The notes: generated by a model not told the origin, from the letters alone. A stretch of 10,176 bases of DNA from CAZJBP01 sp964544115 (GCA_964544115.1 CAZJBP010000133.1:1-10176); one strand, 5' to 3'. Shown: positions 1-7,421, numbered from the stretch's first letter. Program-made: numbers and translations.

Positions 1-56
1 CGCAATCCGGTCTCGTCAACGGCGGGCGTCTCGCGTTACTGTTGACCCGGTCATGA
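1..56 (+). CDS. C-terminal end of an upstream gene (partial, unidentified)
   Basis: The reading frame that starts at base 3 is open from the window edge and ends at a TGA at 54-56. It gives 17 residues (QSGLVNGGRLALLLTRS). The stop overlaps the ATG of the following permease gene in an ATGA arrangement, as in tightly coupled operons. LptF and LptG genes are commonly adjacent, so a second LptF/LptG-family permease is a natural guess. The visible tail is too short to confirm it and is not a clear match to the usual LptF C-terminus. Only the stop position and the overlap are observed; identity is unknown. Confidence 0.4.
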   Translation, partial: QSGLVNGGRLALLLTRS

Positions 57-1150
57 AGCTGCTTGAGAAATACCTGCTGCGCGAGTATCTGAAGACGCTG
101 ATTTACTGCCTGCTTGGCTTCGCGGTGCTGCTGGTGGTCGGGGACCTGTTCGAGCACGCCTCCTTCATGATCGACCGCAAGCCGGCACCGCTCGAACTGG
201 CGACCTACTACGGGCTCTTCCTGGCGATCAGCTTCGAATACCTGGCGCCGGCCGCGCTGCTGCTGGGCACGCTGTACACGCTGTGGCAGTTCTCGCACCG
301 CAGCGAGATCACCGCCATGCGCGCGGGCGGGGTGAGCCTGTTCCTGATCATGCGCCCGTTCCTCGCCGTCGCGGTCTCCCTCTCGCTGACAGCGGTGGCG
401 ATCAAGGAGTTCGTGACGCCGTATGGGACCGAATGGATGTCCGCCTTCCTGGCGAAGTCCGGGGACAAGAACGAGCGCGTGCACTACGACGTGGCCTACT
501 TCAACGGGCTCGGCCGGCGGCTGTGGCTGATCGGCAAGCTGGACCTGGATGCCCCGCAATCGCTTCAGCAGGTGAAGATCACGTGCGAGCGGGAGGACGG
601 CACGCGCTACCAGGAGATCAAGGCCAGCCGGGCCGAGTGGCTGGACGGGCAGTGGTGGCTGTTTGACGCGATCGTGCAGCGCTACGACGATGCCGACAAC
701 CCGATCGGCGGCGTGGCGCGGGCCTCGCCCGGAGGGGAGAACGTGGCCGAGTTTGCTTTTCTGGACGAAGTGCCGGCGGATGTGGTGAACGAGGTGATCA
801 ACTGGGATTTCCTGTCGGCGCGCGCCATCTACCGCTATCTCCAGCGCCACCCAGGATTGTCGCGGGAGGACCAGGTGCGCAAGGAATTGACTCTTCACCA
901 GCGCGTGGCCACCCCGCTCTCGGGCCTGGTGGCCGCGCTCTTCGCGATCCCCGCGGGGATGAGGGGCGGGCGGCGCAGCGCGATGGCCGGCGTGATGTTG
1001 ACGGTGGGCTGCTTCTTCGGGTTCTATGCGCTCATGCAGGTGGGGGCGTTCCTGGCGCTGCGCCAGTGGCTCAGCCCCTGGGTCGGGGCGTGGTTGTCGA
1101 ATATTGTGTTTCTCGGGACGGGGACTATCATGGTGGCCAGGGTGCGGTGA
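53..1150 (+). CDS. lptG: LptF/LptG-family LPS export permease (LptG-like)
   Basis: Inner-membrane permease of the LptB2FG transporter, which extracts LPS from the inner membrane and passes it to the LptC-LptA bridge. The 365-residue length fits the family. The order fits too: three N-terminal membrane segments (about 14-34, 52-76, 98-120), a soluble periplasmic domain (about 121-283, the expected beta-jellyroll position), then three C-terminal segments (about 284-301, 309-335, 341-360). Family hallmarks are the opening LLEKYLLREYLK, the cytoplasmic SEITAMRAGG (84-93) and the closing SPWVGAWLSNIVFLGTG. The early membrane segment reads more like LptG than LptF, but LptF is possible. The ATG overlaps the upstream stop (ATGA, 53-56) and no strong Shine-Dalgarno precedes it, so it is probably translationally coupled. 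A 40-base gap separates it from the next gene. Confidence 0.9.
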   Translation: MKLLEKYLLREYLKTLIYCLLGFAVLLVVGDLFEHASFMIDRKPAPLELATYYGLFLAISFEYLAPAALLLGTLYTLWQFSHRSEITAMRAGGVSLFLIMRPFLAVAVSLSLTAVAIKEFVTPYGTEWMSAFLAKSGDKNERVHYDVAYFNGLGRRLWLIGKLDLDAPQSLQQVKITCEREDGTRYQEIKASRAEWLDGQWWLFDAIVQRYDDADNPIGGVARASPGGENVAEFAFLDEVPADVVNEVINWDFLSARAIYRYLQRHPGLSREDQVRKELTLHQRVATPLSGLVAALFAIPAGMRGGRRSAMAGVMLTVGCFFGFYALMQVGAFLALRQWLSPWVGAWLSNIVFLGTGTIMVARVR

Positions 1151-1176
1151 GAAGGCGCGGCGTACGGGCGCCGCAG

Positions 1177-1182
1177 AAGGAG
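1177..1182 (+). promoter_or_regulatory. Ribosome binding site of the PilT-like gene
   Basis: AAGGAG lies 8 bases before the ATG at 1191. It decides the start: the frame stays open further upstream to 1026, but that extension overlaps the lptG coding region, is rich in Arg/Gly/Cys/Trp, and looks like a shadow of it. The PilT family begins close to the MSILHELLRSAVEREASDVHL stretch. Confidence 0.75.
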
Positions 1183-1190
1183 ATTCGGAC

Positions 1191-2282
1191 ATGTCTATTC
1201 TGCATGAGCTGCTGCGGTCGGCGGTCGAGCGCGAGGCGTCCGATGTGCACCTCAAACCCTTCCAGGAGCCTTTCTACCGTGTGCACAGTGCCCTGATCGA
1301 GAGCGGGTTCGACACCCTGACTCCGGAGCACATGGTCGAGATTGTGACCGATATCCTGCCCGCCCACCTCCGGGAGTCGTTCCACAAGACGCACGAAGCG
1401 GACTTCTCGCACCAGGAGCCGGACGTGGGGCGGTTCCGCGTGAACGTCTTCATGTCCCAGGGCGTGCCGACCGTGGCCATGCGCCACGTCAAGACCGACA
1501 TCCCCACGTTCGAGCAGCTGCGGCTGCCCCTGCATCTCAAGAAGCTGGCGGAGGTCCAGCGCGGGATCATCCTGCTCTCGGGCACGACCGGCAGCGGCAA
1601 GTCAACCACGCTGGCCGCCATCATCGGCGAGATCAACCGCACGCAGCGCATGCGCATCATCACCGTGGAAGACCCGGTGGAGTACGTGTTTCTCGACGAC
1701 CAGTCGCTGGTCACGCAGCGCGAGGTCGGATTGGACACGATGAGCTTCAGCAACGCGCTGAAGCACCTCATGCGCGAGGACCCGGACGTGATCCTCATCG
1801 GCGAAATGCGCGACCAGACCAGCATCCGCACCGCGCTGCTGGCGGCCGAGACCGGGCACATGGTGCTGTCCACGCTGCACGCGGGAACGGCCGACATGGC
1901 CGTGCCGCGCATGCTGGACGTCTTCCCGGCGGAGGAGCACGACCAGATCCGCCTGGCGCTGGCGGGCAACCTGCACGCGGTCATCTGTCAGCGCCTGATG
2001 CGCGACGTCAACGGCAAGGCGATCCCGGCGGTGGAGATCATGGTCAACTCGCCGACCGTGCGGAAGCTGCTGGAGAAGAACCAGCTCGATGTCCTGCCTG
2101 CGGCGATCGAGACCGGGGGCGAGGACGGGATGCAGACCTTCAACCAGTCGATCTACAAAGTGATCAAGAGCGGCACGGTCAGCGAGACCGAGGGCATGCT
2201 GCATGCCACGAATCCGGAATCGCTGCGCATGAACCTGCAGGGCAGCTTCCTCGACGAAGGGCACCGCATCCTTGGGCATTAG
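1191..2282 (+). CDS. PilT/PilU-family type IV pilus retraction ATPase
   Basis: Hexameric secretion ATPase of the PilT/PilU branch, which powers type IV pilus disassembly at the cytoplasmic face of the inner membrane; 363 residues. The N-terminal PAS-like domain carries ASDVHL (16-21). The RecA-like domain has Walker A GTTGSGKST (131-139), the Asp box around ITVEDPVEYVF (157-167), Walker B DPDVILIGEMRD (197-208) with the catalytic Glu at 205, and the His box with His223 and His230 (GHMVLSTLHAGT). The start of the last helical region, TVRKLLEKN (289-297), occupies the place of PilT's AIRNLIRE motif but is diverged. Length is slightly above typical PilT (about 345), so PilT versus PilU is unresolved and I give no symbol. 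No other pilus gene is in the window; it sits between two LPS-related genes. The next gene starts one base after its stop, or overlaps it if the TTG start is used. Confidence 0.92.
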   Translation: MSILHELLRSAVEREASDVHLKPFQEPFYRVHSALIESGFDTLTPEHMVEIVTDILPAHLRESFHKTHEADFSHQEPDVGRFRVNVFMSQGVPTVAMRHVKTDIPTFEQLRLPLHLKKLAEVQRGIILLSGTTGSGKSTTLAAIIGEINRTQRMRIITVEDPVEYVFLDDQSLVTQREVGLDTMSFSNALKHLMREDPDVILIGEMRDQTSIRTALLAAETGHMVLSTLHAGTADMAVPRMLDVFPAEEHDQIRLALAGNLHAVICQRLMRDVNGKAIPAVEIMVNSPTVRKLLEKNQLDVLPAAIETGGEDGMQTFNQSIYKVIKSGTVSETEGMLHATNPESLRMNLQGSFLDEGHRILGH

Positions 2283-2283
2283 G

Positions 2284-3171
2284 ATGGCACGGTCGAAGAG
2301 GATACGTCACCTGGTCGAGTACGTGCTGCTGAAGGGCGCCCTGGGCACGGTGGACCGCCTGTCTCCCGCGGCGCTGGCCCGCCTGGCCGAGCGCCTGGCG
2401 AACATCGCGTATCCCTTTGCCCGCGCCCGGCATCGCGTGGCCGTCGAGAATGTGCTGCGCGCCGGGTTGGCAACGGACCGCGCCGGCGCCGAGCGCATTG
2501 CGCGCGCCTCGTTCCGCCATGTGGCCGTCATGGCGGCCGAAGCGCTCAGGGCCCCGGCGTTCTTCTCCCGTCACCCGTGGAGGGAGTATGTGGATCTGCA
2601 GCTCTCGCCCGGTGCGGAGCGGGCGATCGAGGACCGCTCACAGGGGGTGATCCTGGTGTCCGGGCACTTCGGCAACTGGGAGATCCCGGGCCAGGTGCTG
2701 TCGACCATCCGCCCCGTCCTGGCGGTCGCACGCCGGATGAACAACCCCTGGGTTGAGCGCGTGGTGTTCCGAGATCGCCAGGGCAGCGCGATGAAGACGT
2801 TGCCCAGCCGCGGTGAGGGGCATTCCCCCCTGGTCGCAGCGCTGAGGGAGGGCGCCATGGTCGCCATGCTGACCGATCAGCATGCGCGGTTGCGGGGCAT
2901 GCAGATCCCGTTCTTCGGCGTTCCCGCATCGACGCATACCGTTGCCGCGCGCCTGCACCTGCTGACCGGCGCGCCGATCCTGCCGGGTTACGCCCTGCGG
3001 ACCGGGCCCATGCGGACGCGCATTGTCTTTGGTGAGCCGCTGCGGTTCAGCCGCACGGGGGACCGCGAGGCCGACACGCGGGCGATCCTGACGACCATCA
3101 CTGCTCGCCTCGAGGCGGTGATCCGGCAGCACCCGGAGCAGTACCTCTGGTCCCACCGCCGCTGGCGCTAG
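2284..3171 (+). CDS. LpxL/HtrB-family lipid A acyltransferase
   Basis: Member of the LpxL/LpxM (HtrB/MsbB) family, which adds secondary acyl chains to lipid A at the inner membrane. At 295 residues it is near the usual 300-310. Seen directly: the HX4E catalytic motif HFGNWE (128-133); TDQH followed by IPFFGVPAST (197-216), the block usually seen downstream of the active site; and the typical ending EQYLWSHRRWR. The N-terminal hydrophobic stretch (about 11-22) is weak for a membrane anchor. The ATG at 2284 is one base past the pilT-like stop. A TTG at 2272 in the same frame has a better-spaced GAAGGG (2256-2261) and would add four residues, so the start is uncertain by 12 bases. LpxL versus LpxM or another acceptor cannot be settled from sequence. 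The stop shares a CTAG with the convergent mlaD-like gene. Confidence 0.88.
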   Translation: MARSKRIRHLVEYVLLKGALGTVDRLSPAALARLAERLANIAYPFARARHRVAVENVLRAGLATDRAGAERIARASFRHVAVMAAEALRAPAFFSRHPWREYVDLQLSPGAERAIEDRSQGVILVSGHFGNWEIPGQVLSTIRPVLAVARRMNNPWVERVVFRDRQGSAMKTLPSRGEGHSPLVAALREGAMVAMLTDQHARLRGMQIPFFGVPASTHTVAARLHLLTGAPILPGYALRTGPMRTRIVFGEPLRFSRTGDREADTRAILTTITARLEAVIRQHPEQYLWSHRRWR

Positions 3172-4169
3172 AACGCGCCGAAGAACACGCTCGTGAAGGT
3201 CGTTACCGGGGTGGTTTCGCGCATGTCGTCGATGGCCTGGCGCACGTCGTTCACCGCCGCGCGCACCTCGTTGTAGAGCGAGTCGTCGGTGGTCAGCTTG
3301 CCGAGAACCCCCTCGCCCTTGTCCACGCGCTCGGCGATGCGCTTGAGAGCCGCGACGCCGTCGGACAGGTCGGTGTAGAGCTTCGCGTCGTCGGCCAGAA
3401 GCTTCTGCAGGGTGCCGTCGCCCTTTTCGATGCGCTCGGCCGTCGCCTGTAGGGATTTCACCGTCGCGGAGATGTCCGTGTAGAGCGTGTCATCCTCCGA
3501 GAGCAGCTTGCCCAGCAGGCCCTGGCCTTTCTCCAGGCGGTCCGACACGGTTTTCAGGGAGGCCACGGTGGCGGCCATATCGTCATAGATCTTGCTGTCG
3601 GAGGAGAGGAGTTTTCCGATCGTGCCCTCTCCGGCGGACACGCGTTCGACGATCGAGCGCAGCTCGATGGAGGTGGCCCGGAAGTTCTCGACGGTGCCTT
3701 CCTCGATCAGGCTCTTGCGCAGGCCGCTGACCAGCTCCGTCGCGTCGGCCAGCAGGTCCTTCGGCGGGACCCCGGGGTAGACGTCCAGCTTCTCGGCAAA
3801 GGGCTTGTCGTCCGAGCCGAGTGCGACCTGCAGGTTGCGTCCGCCGAGGACGCTGGTCGTTTCGACGGTGAAGGCGTAGTCCTCGTGCAAGACCAGCGGC
3901 TTCTGCAGGCTGATGAGCACGTGCACGCCGTCGTCGCTCAGGTGGAGCTTCTTGACCTTGCCCACCTCCATGCCGCGGCAGACGACCGAGTCGCCGGCGC
4001 GCAGGCCCATGACATCGACGAAGCGAATCTCCATCATCTCGCGCTTCTGAAACCACGATTCGCGCGACAGCAGGATGGTGAAGTAGCCCAGCCCGAGCAG
4101 CACGGTCATCATGAACGCGCCGACGAGCACTTCGAGCGACAATTCCCGGTCGAAAACCCGAGCCTTCAT
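3168..4169 (-). CDS. mlaD: MlaD-like MCE-domain lipid transport protein with a four-unit 35-residue repeat tail
   Basis: Periplasm-facing MCE subunit of an Mla-type phospholipid ABC transporter; 333 residues. A single N-terminal membrane anchor (about 12-34, LEVLVGAFMMTVLLGLGYF) is followed by one MCE domain (about 46-118) containing VMGLRAGDSVVCRGMEVGKV and the TSVLGGRNLQV strand. E. coli MlaD is about 183 residues, so this has a long C-terminal extension. Residues 180-318 form four tandem units of 35, 35, 35 and 34 residues, each starting G-x-G-x-(I/L)-x-KL, predicted mainly helical or coiled coil. The tail ends in a hydrophobic TFTSVFFGAF. The start is the ATG at 4169, with AAGGA (4181-4177) seven bases upstream; a GTG at 4187 is less likely. 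Its ATG overlaps the stop of the ATPase gene (ATGA). I use mlaD for the MCE role, not as proof of orthology. Confidence 0.9.
   Translation of the reverse strand: MKARVFDRELSLEVLVGAFMMTVLLGLGYFTILLSRESWFQKREMMEIRFVDVMGLRAGDSVVCRGMEVGKVKKLHLSDDGVHVLISLQKPLVLHEDYAFTVETTSVLGGRNLQVALGSDDKPFAEKLDVYPGVPPKDLLADATELVSGLRKSLIEEGTVENFRATSIELRSIVERVSAGEGTIGKLLSSDSKIYDDMAATVASLKTVSDRLEKGQGLLGKLLSEDDTLYTDISATVKSLQATAERIEKGDGTLQKLLADDAKLYTDLSDGVAALKRIAERVDKGEGVLGKLTTDDSLYNEVRAAVNDVRQAIDDMRETTPVTTFTSVFFGAF
3216..3632 (-). repeat. Four tandem 105-bp coding repeats in mlaD
   Basis: Units in transcription order lie at 3632-3528, 3527-3423, 3422-3318 and 3317-3216. They encode 35, 35, 35 and 34 residues, the last one residue short. 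Shared pattern: GxGxLxKLLxxDxxLY followed by a helix ending in (D/E)R(L/I/V)(E/D)K. Divergence between units is clear at the protein level, so this is an old duplication and not a recent DNA-level expansion. A 35-residue period equals five heptads, which would keep a coiled coil in phase. Confidence 0.85.
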
Positions 4170-4945
4170 GGTTCTTTCCTTTCCCACTTGCCTGCGCGCG
4201 TAACGAATTGCGCTTCAAGAAATGCCTGCACATCCGGTTGACCCGAGCGGATGAACTCCTCGGGGGTGCTGAGTTCGACAATATGGCCGCTGTGCAGCAT
4301 GGCGATGCGCGTGCCGATGGAGAGGGCGCTGTGCAGGTCGTGCGTGACCACCACGCTGGTAACGGTCTTCTCCTGCCGCAGCCGCTGGATCAGCGCATCG
4401 ATCGTGCGCGACGTCACCGGGTCGAGCCCCGAGGTGGGCTCGTCGTAGAGGACGATCTTGGGGTCGCGGATGATGGCTCGCGCCAGGCCGGCGCGCTTGC
4501 GCATGCCGCCGGAGATTTCGGAGGGGAACTTCCCGGTGTCCTGCCCGAGGCCCACGAGCTCCAGCGTGTCCTGAACCCGGGTGCGGATCTCCTCCTCGGC
4601 CATGGCCGTGCGCTCGCGCAGCGGGAGGGCCACGTTCTCGAAGACCGTCAGCCAGGCCAGCAGGGCGCCGCCCTGGAACAGGTACCCGAAGTATTCGCGC
4701 AGGTGCACCAGCTCGGAGCCGCGGGCGGAGCTGATCGGGATGCCGTCGACGGTGACGATGCCGCTGTCGGGGGTCAGCAGGCGGACCATGTGCTTGAGCG
4801 TGACGCTCTTGCCCGCGCCCGAGGGGCCGACGATGACGAACGTCTCGCCGGGAAGGATGTCGAAGGACACCCCGTCCAGCACAGCGCGGCCCCCCAGCTC
4901 CTTGGCGACGCGGTCAAACCGGATCATGGGCGTGGGTGTGCTCAT
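4166..4945 (-). CDS. mlaF: MlaF-like ABC transporter ATPase
   Basis: Cytoplasmic nucleotide-binding subunit of the Mla-type transporter, energising the MlaE permease; 259 residues, close to E. coli MlaF (269). Seen in order: Walker A GPSGAGKSV (40-48), Q-loop Gln91 in LFQGGALLAWLTVFENVALPLR, signature SGGMRKRAGLARA (145-157), Walker B IVLYDEPT (164-171) with catalytic Glu169, D-loop SGLD (172-175) and switch His202 in VVTHD. The SGGM form of the signature, with Met where many ABC proteins have Gln, is usual for the MlaF branch. The start at 4945 overlaps the mlaE stop as ATGA, and the stop overlaps mlaD as ATGA. The frame continues upstream inside mlaE, but that part is Arg/Gly/His-rich shadow. 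No MlaB (STAS) partner is seen nearby. Confidence 0.95.
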   Translation of the reverse strand: MSTPTPMIRFDRVAKELGGRAVLDGVSFDILPGETFVIVGPSGAGKSVTLKHMVRLLTPDSGIVTVDGIPISSARGSELVHLREYFGYLFQGGALLAWLTVFENVALPLRERTAMAEEEIRTRVQDTLELVGLGQDTGKFPSEISGGMRKRAGLARAIIRDPKIVLYDEPTSGLDPVTSRTIDALIQRLRQEKTVTSVVVTHDLHSALSIGTRIAMLHSGHIVELSTPEEFIRSGQPDVQAFLEAQFVTRAGKWERKEP

Positions 4946-5754
4946 ACGTAAAACAGGCGCGTGACGATATAGCCGACGATCAGGATCATGAGGAAGGACA
5001 CGATCACCGCCCGCCGGGTGGCCAGGCCGACGCCCACGGCGCCCTGCTCCGTGGCGAAGCCCTCGTGGCACGAGACGATGGTGATGATCAGGCCGAACAG
5101 GAACGCCTTGAACAGCCCGACATACAGGTCCTTGACGTCGGCGTAGCGGGTGGCGTTGTCGATGTAGGAGGTCCACGACACGCCCAGCTGGCTCATGCCC
5201 ACCAGGCCGCCGCCCACCACGCCGAGGATGCACGTGTAAAAGGCCAGCGCCGGCGTCATCACGGCCATCGCGATCAGCCGGGGCATGACGAGGAACCGGA
5301 CCGGGTCGATGGACATCAGCTCCAGCGCGGCGATCTCCTCGGAGACGACCATCGTGCCCAGCTGGGCCGCCATGGACGACCCGACGCAGGCGGCGAGAAT
5401 CAGGCCGGTCATGAACGGGCCCATCTCCCGCAGCATCGACACCATGACGGCCGTGCCGATGTTCACCTCCTGGTTGAAGTCGCGCAGCGCGAGCCCGGTC
5501 TGGAGGGCGAGGATCATGCCGGTGAACACGGCGACCACGGAGATCACGTTGAGGCTGCGGATGCCGGACATGAACATCTGGGTGACCAGCTCGCGGCGCG
5601 CGCGCGGCGTGAACATGAATCGCATGGCCACCAGGCTTCTCAGAAACAGCAGCCCGGCGCGCCCGGTCTCGCGGCACGCCAGCAGGACCCGCCGGCCGAT
5701 GCGGCCCAGCGAGCCGCGCGGCGGCGGCAGGTTGGTAGGTTCACGTGTGATCAT
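4942..5754 (-). CDS. mlaE: MlaE-like permease (MlaE/YrbE family)
   Basis: Inner-membrane permease of the Mla-type phospholipid transporter; 270 residues, close to the about 260 of E. coli MlaE and without the N-terminal STAS fusion found in longer homologues. The family core is clear: VNIGTAVMVSMLREMGPFMTGL (98-119), VGSSMAAQLGTM (124-135), SEEIAALELMSIDPVRFLVMPR (138-159), and the C-terminal CHEGFATEQGAVGVGLATRRAVI. Hydrophobic segments lie at about 68-90, 112-130, 160-186, 212-229 and 248-267. Where most family members have A-G-R-V-G, this one reads A-A-C-V-G. The ATG at 5754 overlaps the upstream stop (ATGA), with GGAGG at 5772-5768 thirteen bases before it. The frame stays open to 5916, but that extension is Arg/Pro-rich and covered by the neighbouring gene. 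Confidence 0.94.
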   Translation of the reverse strand: MITREPTNLPPPRGSLGRIGRRVLLACRETGRAGLLFLRSLVAMRFMFTPRARRELVTQMFMSGIRSLNVISVVAVFTGMILALQTGLALRDFNQEVNIGTAVMVSMLREMGPFMTGLILAACVGSSMAAQLGTMVVSEEIAALELMSIDPVRFLVMPRLIAMAVMTPALAFYTCILGVVGGGLVGMSQLGVSWTSYIDNATRYADVKDLYVGLFKAFLFGLIITIVSCHEGFATEQGAVGVGLATRRAVIVSFLMILIVGYIVTRLFYV

Positions 5755-7421
5755 GGCATCTGTCCGGCCTCCGGGCCGGAGAGGGGCTCCGCGCTGCCGC
5801 CGGTGTCCCGGCTGTCGCTGAGAGGTCCCGTCCTGAATTTCAAAAGATACAGGAACCGGTACTCCTTGTCCAATCCCTCTCGCCGCGCGCCGAACAGGCC
5901 GCCGAGGACGGACCATCCGGATACCGAGCGGTCGTCGGACCCGTCGCGGCTGAACAGCGGGAACACGGAACAGTGCGTGCGACCTTCAGCTGAGCGCGAG
6001 TGCCGGAACAAGCCCCACAGGAGCTCCTGCTCCGTGGCCTTGCCGACCGCCTCCTGGCGGTAGAGCGTCCACAGCGGCGCCCAGTTCTGCTCCACGCCGC
6101 GCGTGAACTTCGCCGGCCAGAGCTCCAGCGTGCGGAAGCGCCAGGCCTCGCCCTCGCGCCGGTACGACATCAGCGGCCAGACCTTCCAGTAGCGGGACTG
6201 GATCTCCGGATCGGCGGCGTCGGCCGCGGCGTCGGGCGCGGGCTGGGCCGGGGGCGGCGTCGGATCCGCGGCCCCGGAGAAGAGCGAGCCCGCGGCGGCG
6301 GGTGGGGCGGGCGTCAGGGTGTGGGTCTGGCTGTAGACGAACGGCAGCGCGTAGAACGAGGACATGCGGTCGCCGGGGTTGTCCACCGTGCGCCACCAGA
6401 AGATGGGCCAGAGCGCGTAGGACCGGGAGGTCTCTTTCGTCTCCGTGTTGCCCCAGAACGGCCAGAGGTGCATGTACTCCTTGTCAGGGCGCTTGCCGTA
6501 CTGCACGAACGGCCACGGGCAGCGCCATTCGCGCACGTCGTGTTCGGCGCGCGAGTAGCGGAAGAACGGAGGAATCGCCATCCAGGATTCATGGCGCGGG
6601 GTCTCGATGTGCCCCCAGATCGGGAACAGCACGTAGCCGCCGCCCTTCTCGTCGGGGTAGTCGTACTCCACCGACGTCCAGAACGGCCACAGGACGAAGC
6701 GCTTCTCCCACTGGTGGTCGCGCACGGACTTCCCGTAGAAGGGGAAAACGCGAAAGCGGTGCATGCGATCGCCCCTGGCCCAGGCGATGATCGGCCAGAG
6801 CACGGCGCGCCCCTTCACGTCGCTGACTTCGGTTTCGAGATAGCAGGGGAAGAGCACGAAGGAGATGCGGTCCTGCCCGAGGAATTCGTGCACCTCGCCG
6901 CCGAGGGGGAACACGGCTCCGTAGCCTTCGCCCTCCTTGTCGCGGCCATAGGCGGCGATAGGGAAGAGGACCGTGCGATACCGGCCGTTGGTGCTGGCGG
7001 TGGCGGTGTCGAAGTCGTTGCCATAGAACACCAGGAATCGCCAGAAGCGCTGGTCATCCAGGTCCTTGGCCTGCGCCAGCGGCCAGAGGATGTCGGTGTT
7101 GCCGCGGCCGCGGGCCGGATCGTCGGTGTGGCTGTAGAACGGTCGCACGGCGTGGAAGGAGAGCCCCGTCGCGTTGGTCTGGCTTTCGATGAAGGGGCCG
7201 AGCACGCGCAGGCGCCGGTTGGAGGTGGTCGTGGTGTCGAGCGCGGCAAGAAACCCGTAGTCATAGACGACGGTGTCGAGCGGGGCGGCCGTGCTGACGC
7301 CGCTCGCGCCGGCCAGCGGGTGGGCAAGGCGCACGGACGCTGCCGCCTCCCGGGGGGTGGCGCAGGCGGCGGCGACAATCAGCAGCGCGACGGCTGCGGC
7401 GCGGTCGGTCATACGGGTCAT
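5751..7421 (-). CDS. Unrecognised LWPF-repeat protein, predicted lipoprotein
   Basis: I do not recognise a named family. The 556-residue product begins with MTRMTDRAAAVALLIVAAAC, a signal peptide with a plausible but non-ideal lipobox (AAAC, Cys20), so an envelope lipoprotein is likely; signal peptidase I cleavage is the alternative. From about 74 to 490 it holds roughly 18 short motifs of the form (L/F)(W/F)P(F/I/L)(aromatic or small), such as ILWPLA, VLFPIA, VLWPII, VFPFYG, VLWPFW, VLFPIW, HLWPFWG, ALWPIFW and VFPLF. Most neighbours are 17-22 residues apart. The aromatic, alternating pattern suggests repeated beta strands or hairpins. A Pro/Ala-rich linker (371-404) splits the array. The start at 7421 overlaps the pyrB stop (ATGA), its own stop overlaps mlaE (ATGA), and the frame upstream of 7421 is pyrB shadow. 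Position suggests, but does not prove, a role with the Mla transporter. Confidence 0.85.
   Translation of the reverse strand: MTRMTDRAAAVALLIVAAACATPREAAASVRLAHPLAGASGVSTAAPLDTVVYDYGFLAALDTTTTSNRRLRVLGPFIESQTNATGLSFHAVRPFYSHTDDPARGRGNTDILWPLAQAKDLDDQRFWRFLVFYGNDFDTATASTNGRYRTVLFPIAAYGRDKEGEGYGAVFPLGGEVHEFLGQDRISFVLFPCYLETEVSDVKGRAVLWPIIAWARGDRMHRFRVFPFYGKSVRDHQWEKRFVLWPFWTSVEYDYPDEKGGGYVLFPIWGHIETPRHESWMAIPPFFRYSRAEHDVREWRCPWPFVQYGKRPDKEYMHLWPFWGNTETKETSRSYALWPIFWWRTVDNPGDRMSSFYALPFVYSQTHTLTPAPPAAAGSLFSGAADPTPPPAQPAPDAAADAADPEIQSRYWKVWPLMSYRREGEAWRFRTLELWPAKFTRGVEQNWAPLWTLYRQEAVGKATEQELLWGLFRHSRSAEGRTHCSVFPLFSRDGSDDRSVSGWSVLGGLFGARREGLDKEYRFLYLLKFRTGPLSDSRDTGGSAEPLSGPEAGQMP

Noticed and set aside
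1026..1190. Upstream extension of the PilT-like frame
   Set aside because: It is mostly the end of lptG read in another frame. A good ribosome binding site sits at 1177-1182.
4936..6063. Long open frame on the + strand opposite mlaE/mlaF and the LWPF gene (375 residues)
   Set aside because: Its product is a low-complexity His/Asp/Gln/Ala/Gly string with no domain, typical of the antisense of GC-rich genes. The - strand genes here are well supported.
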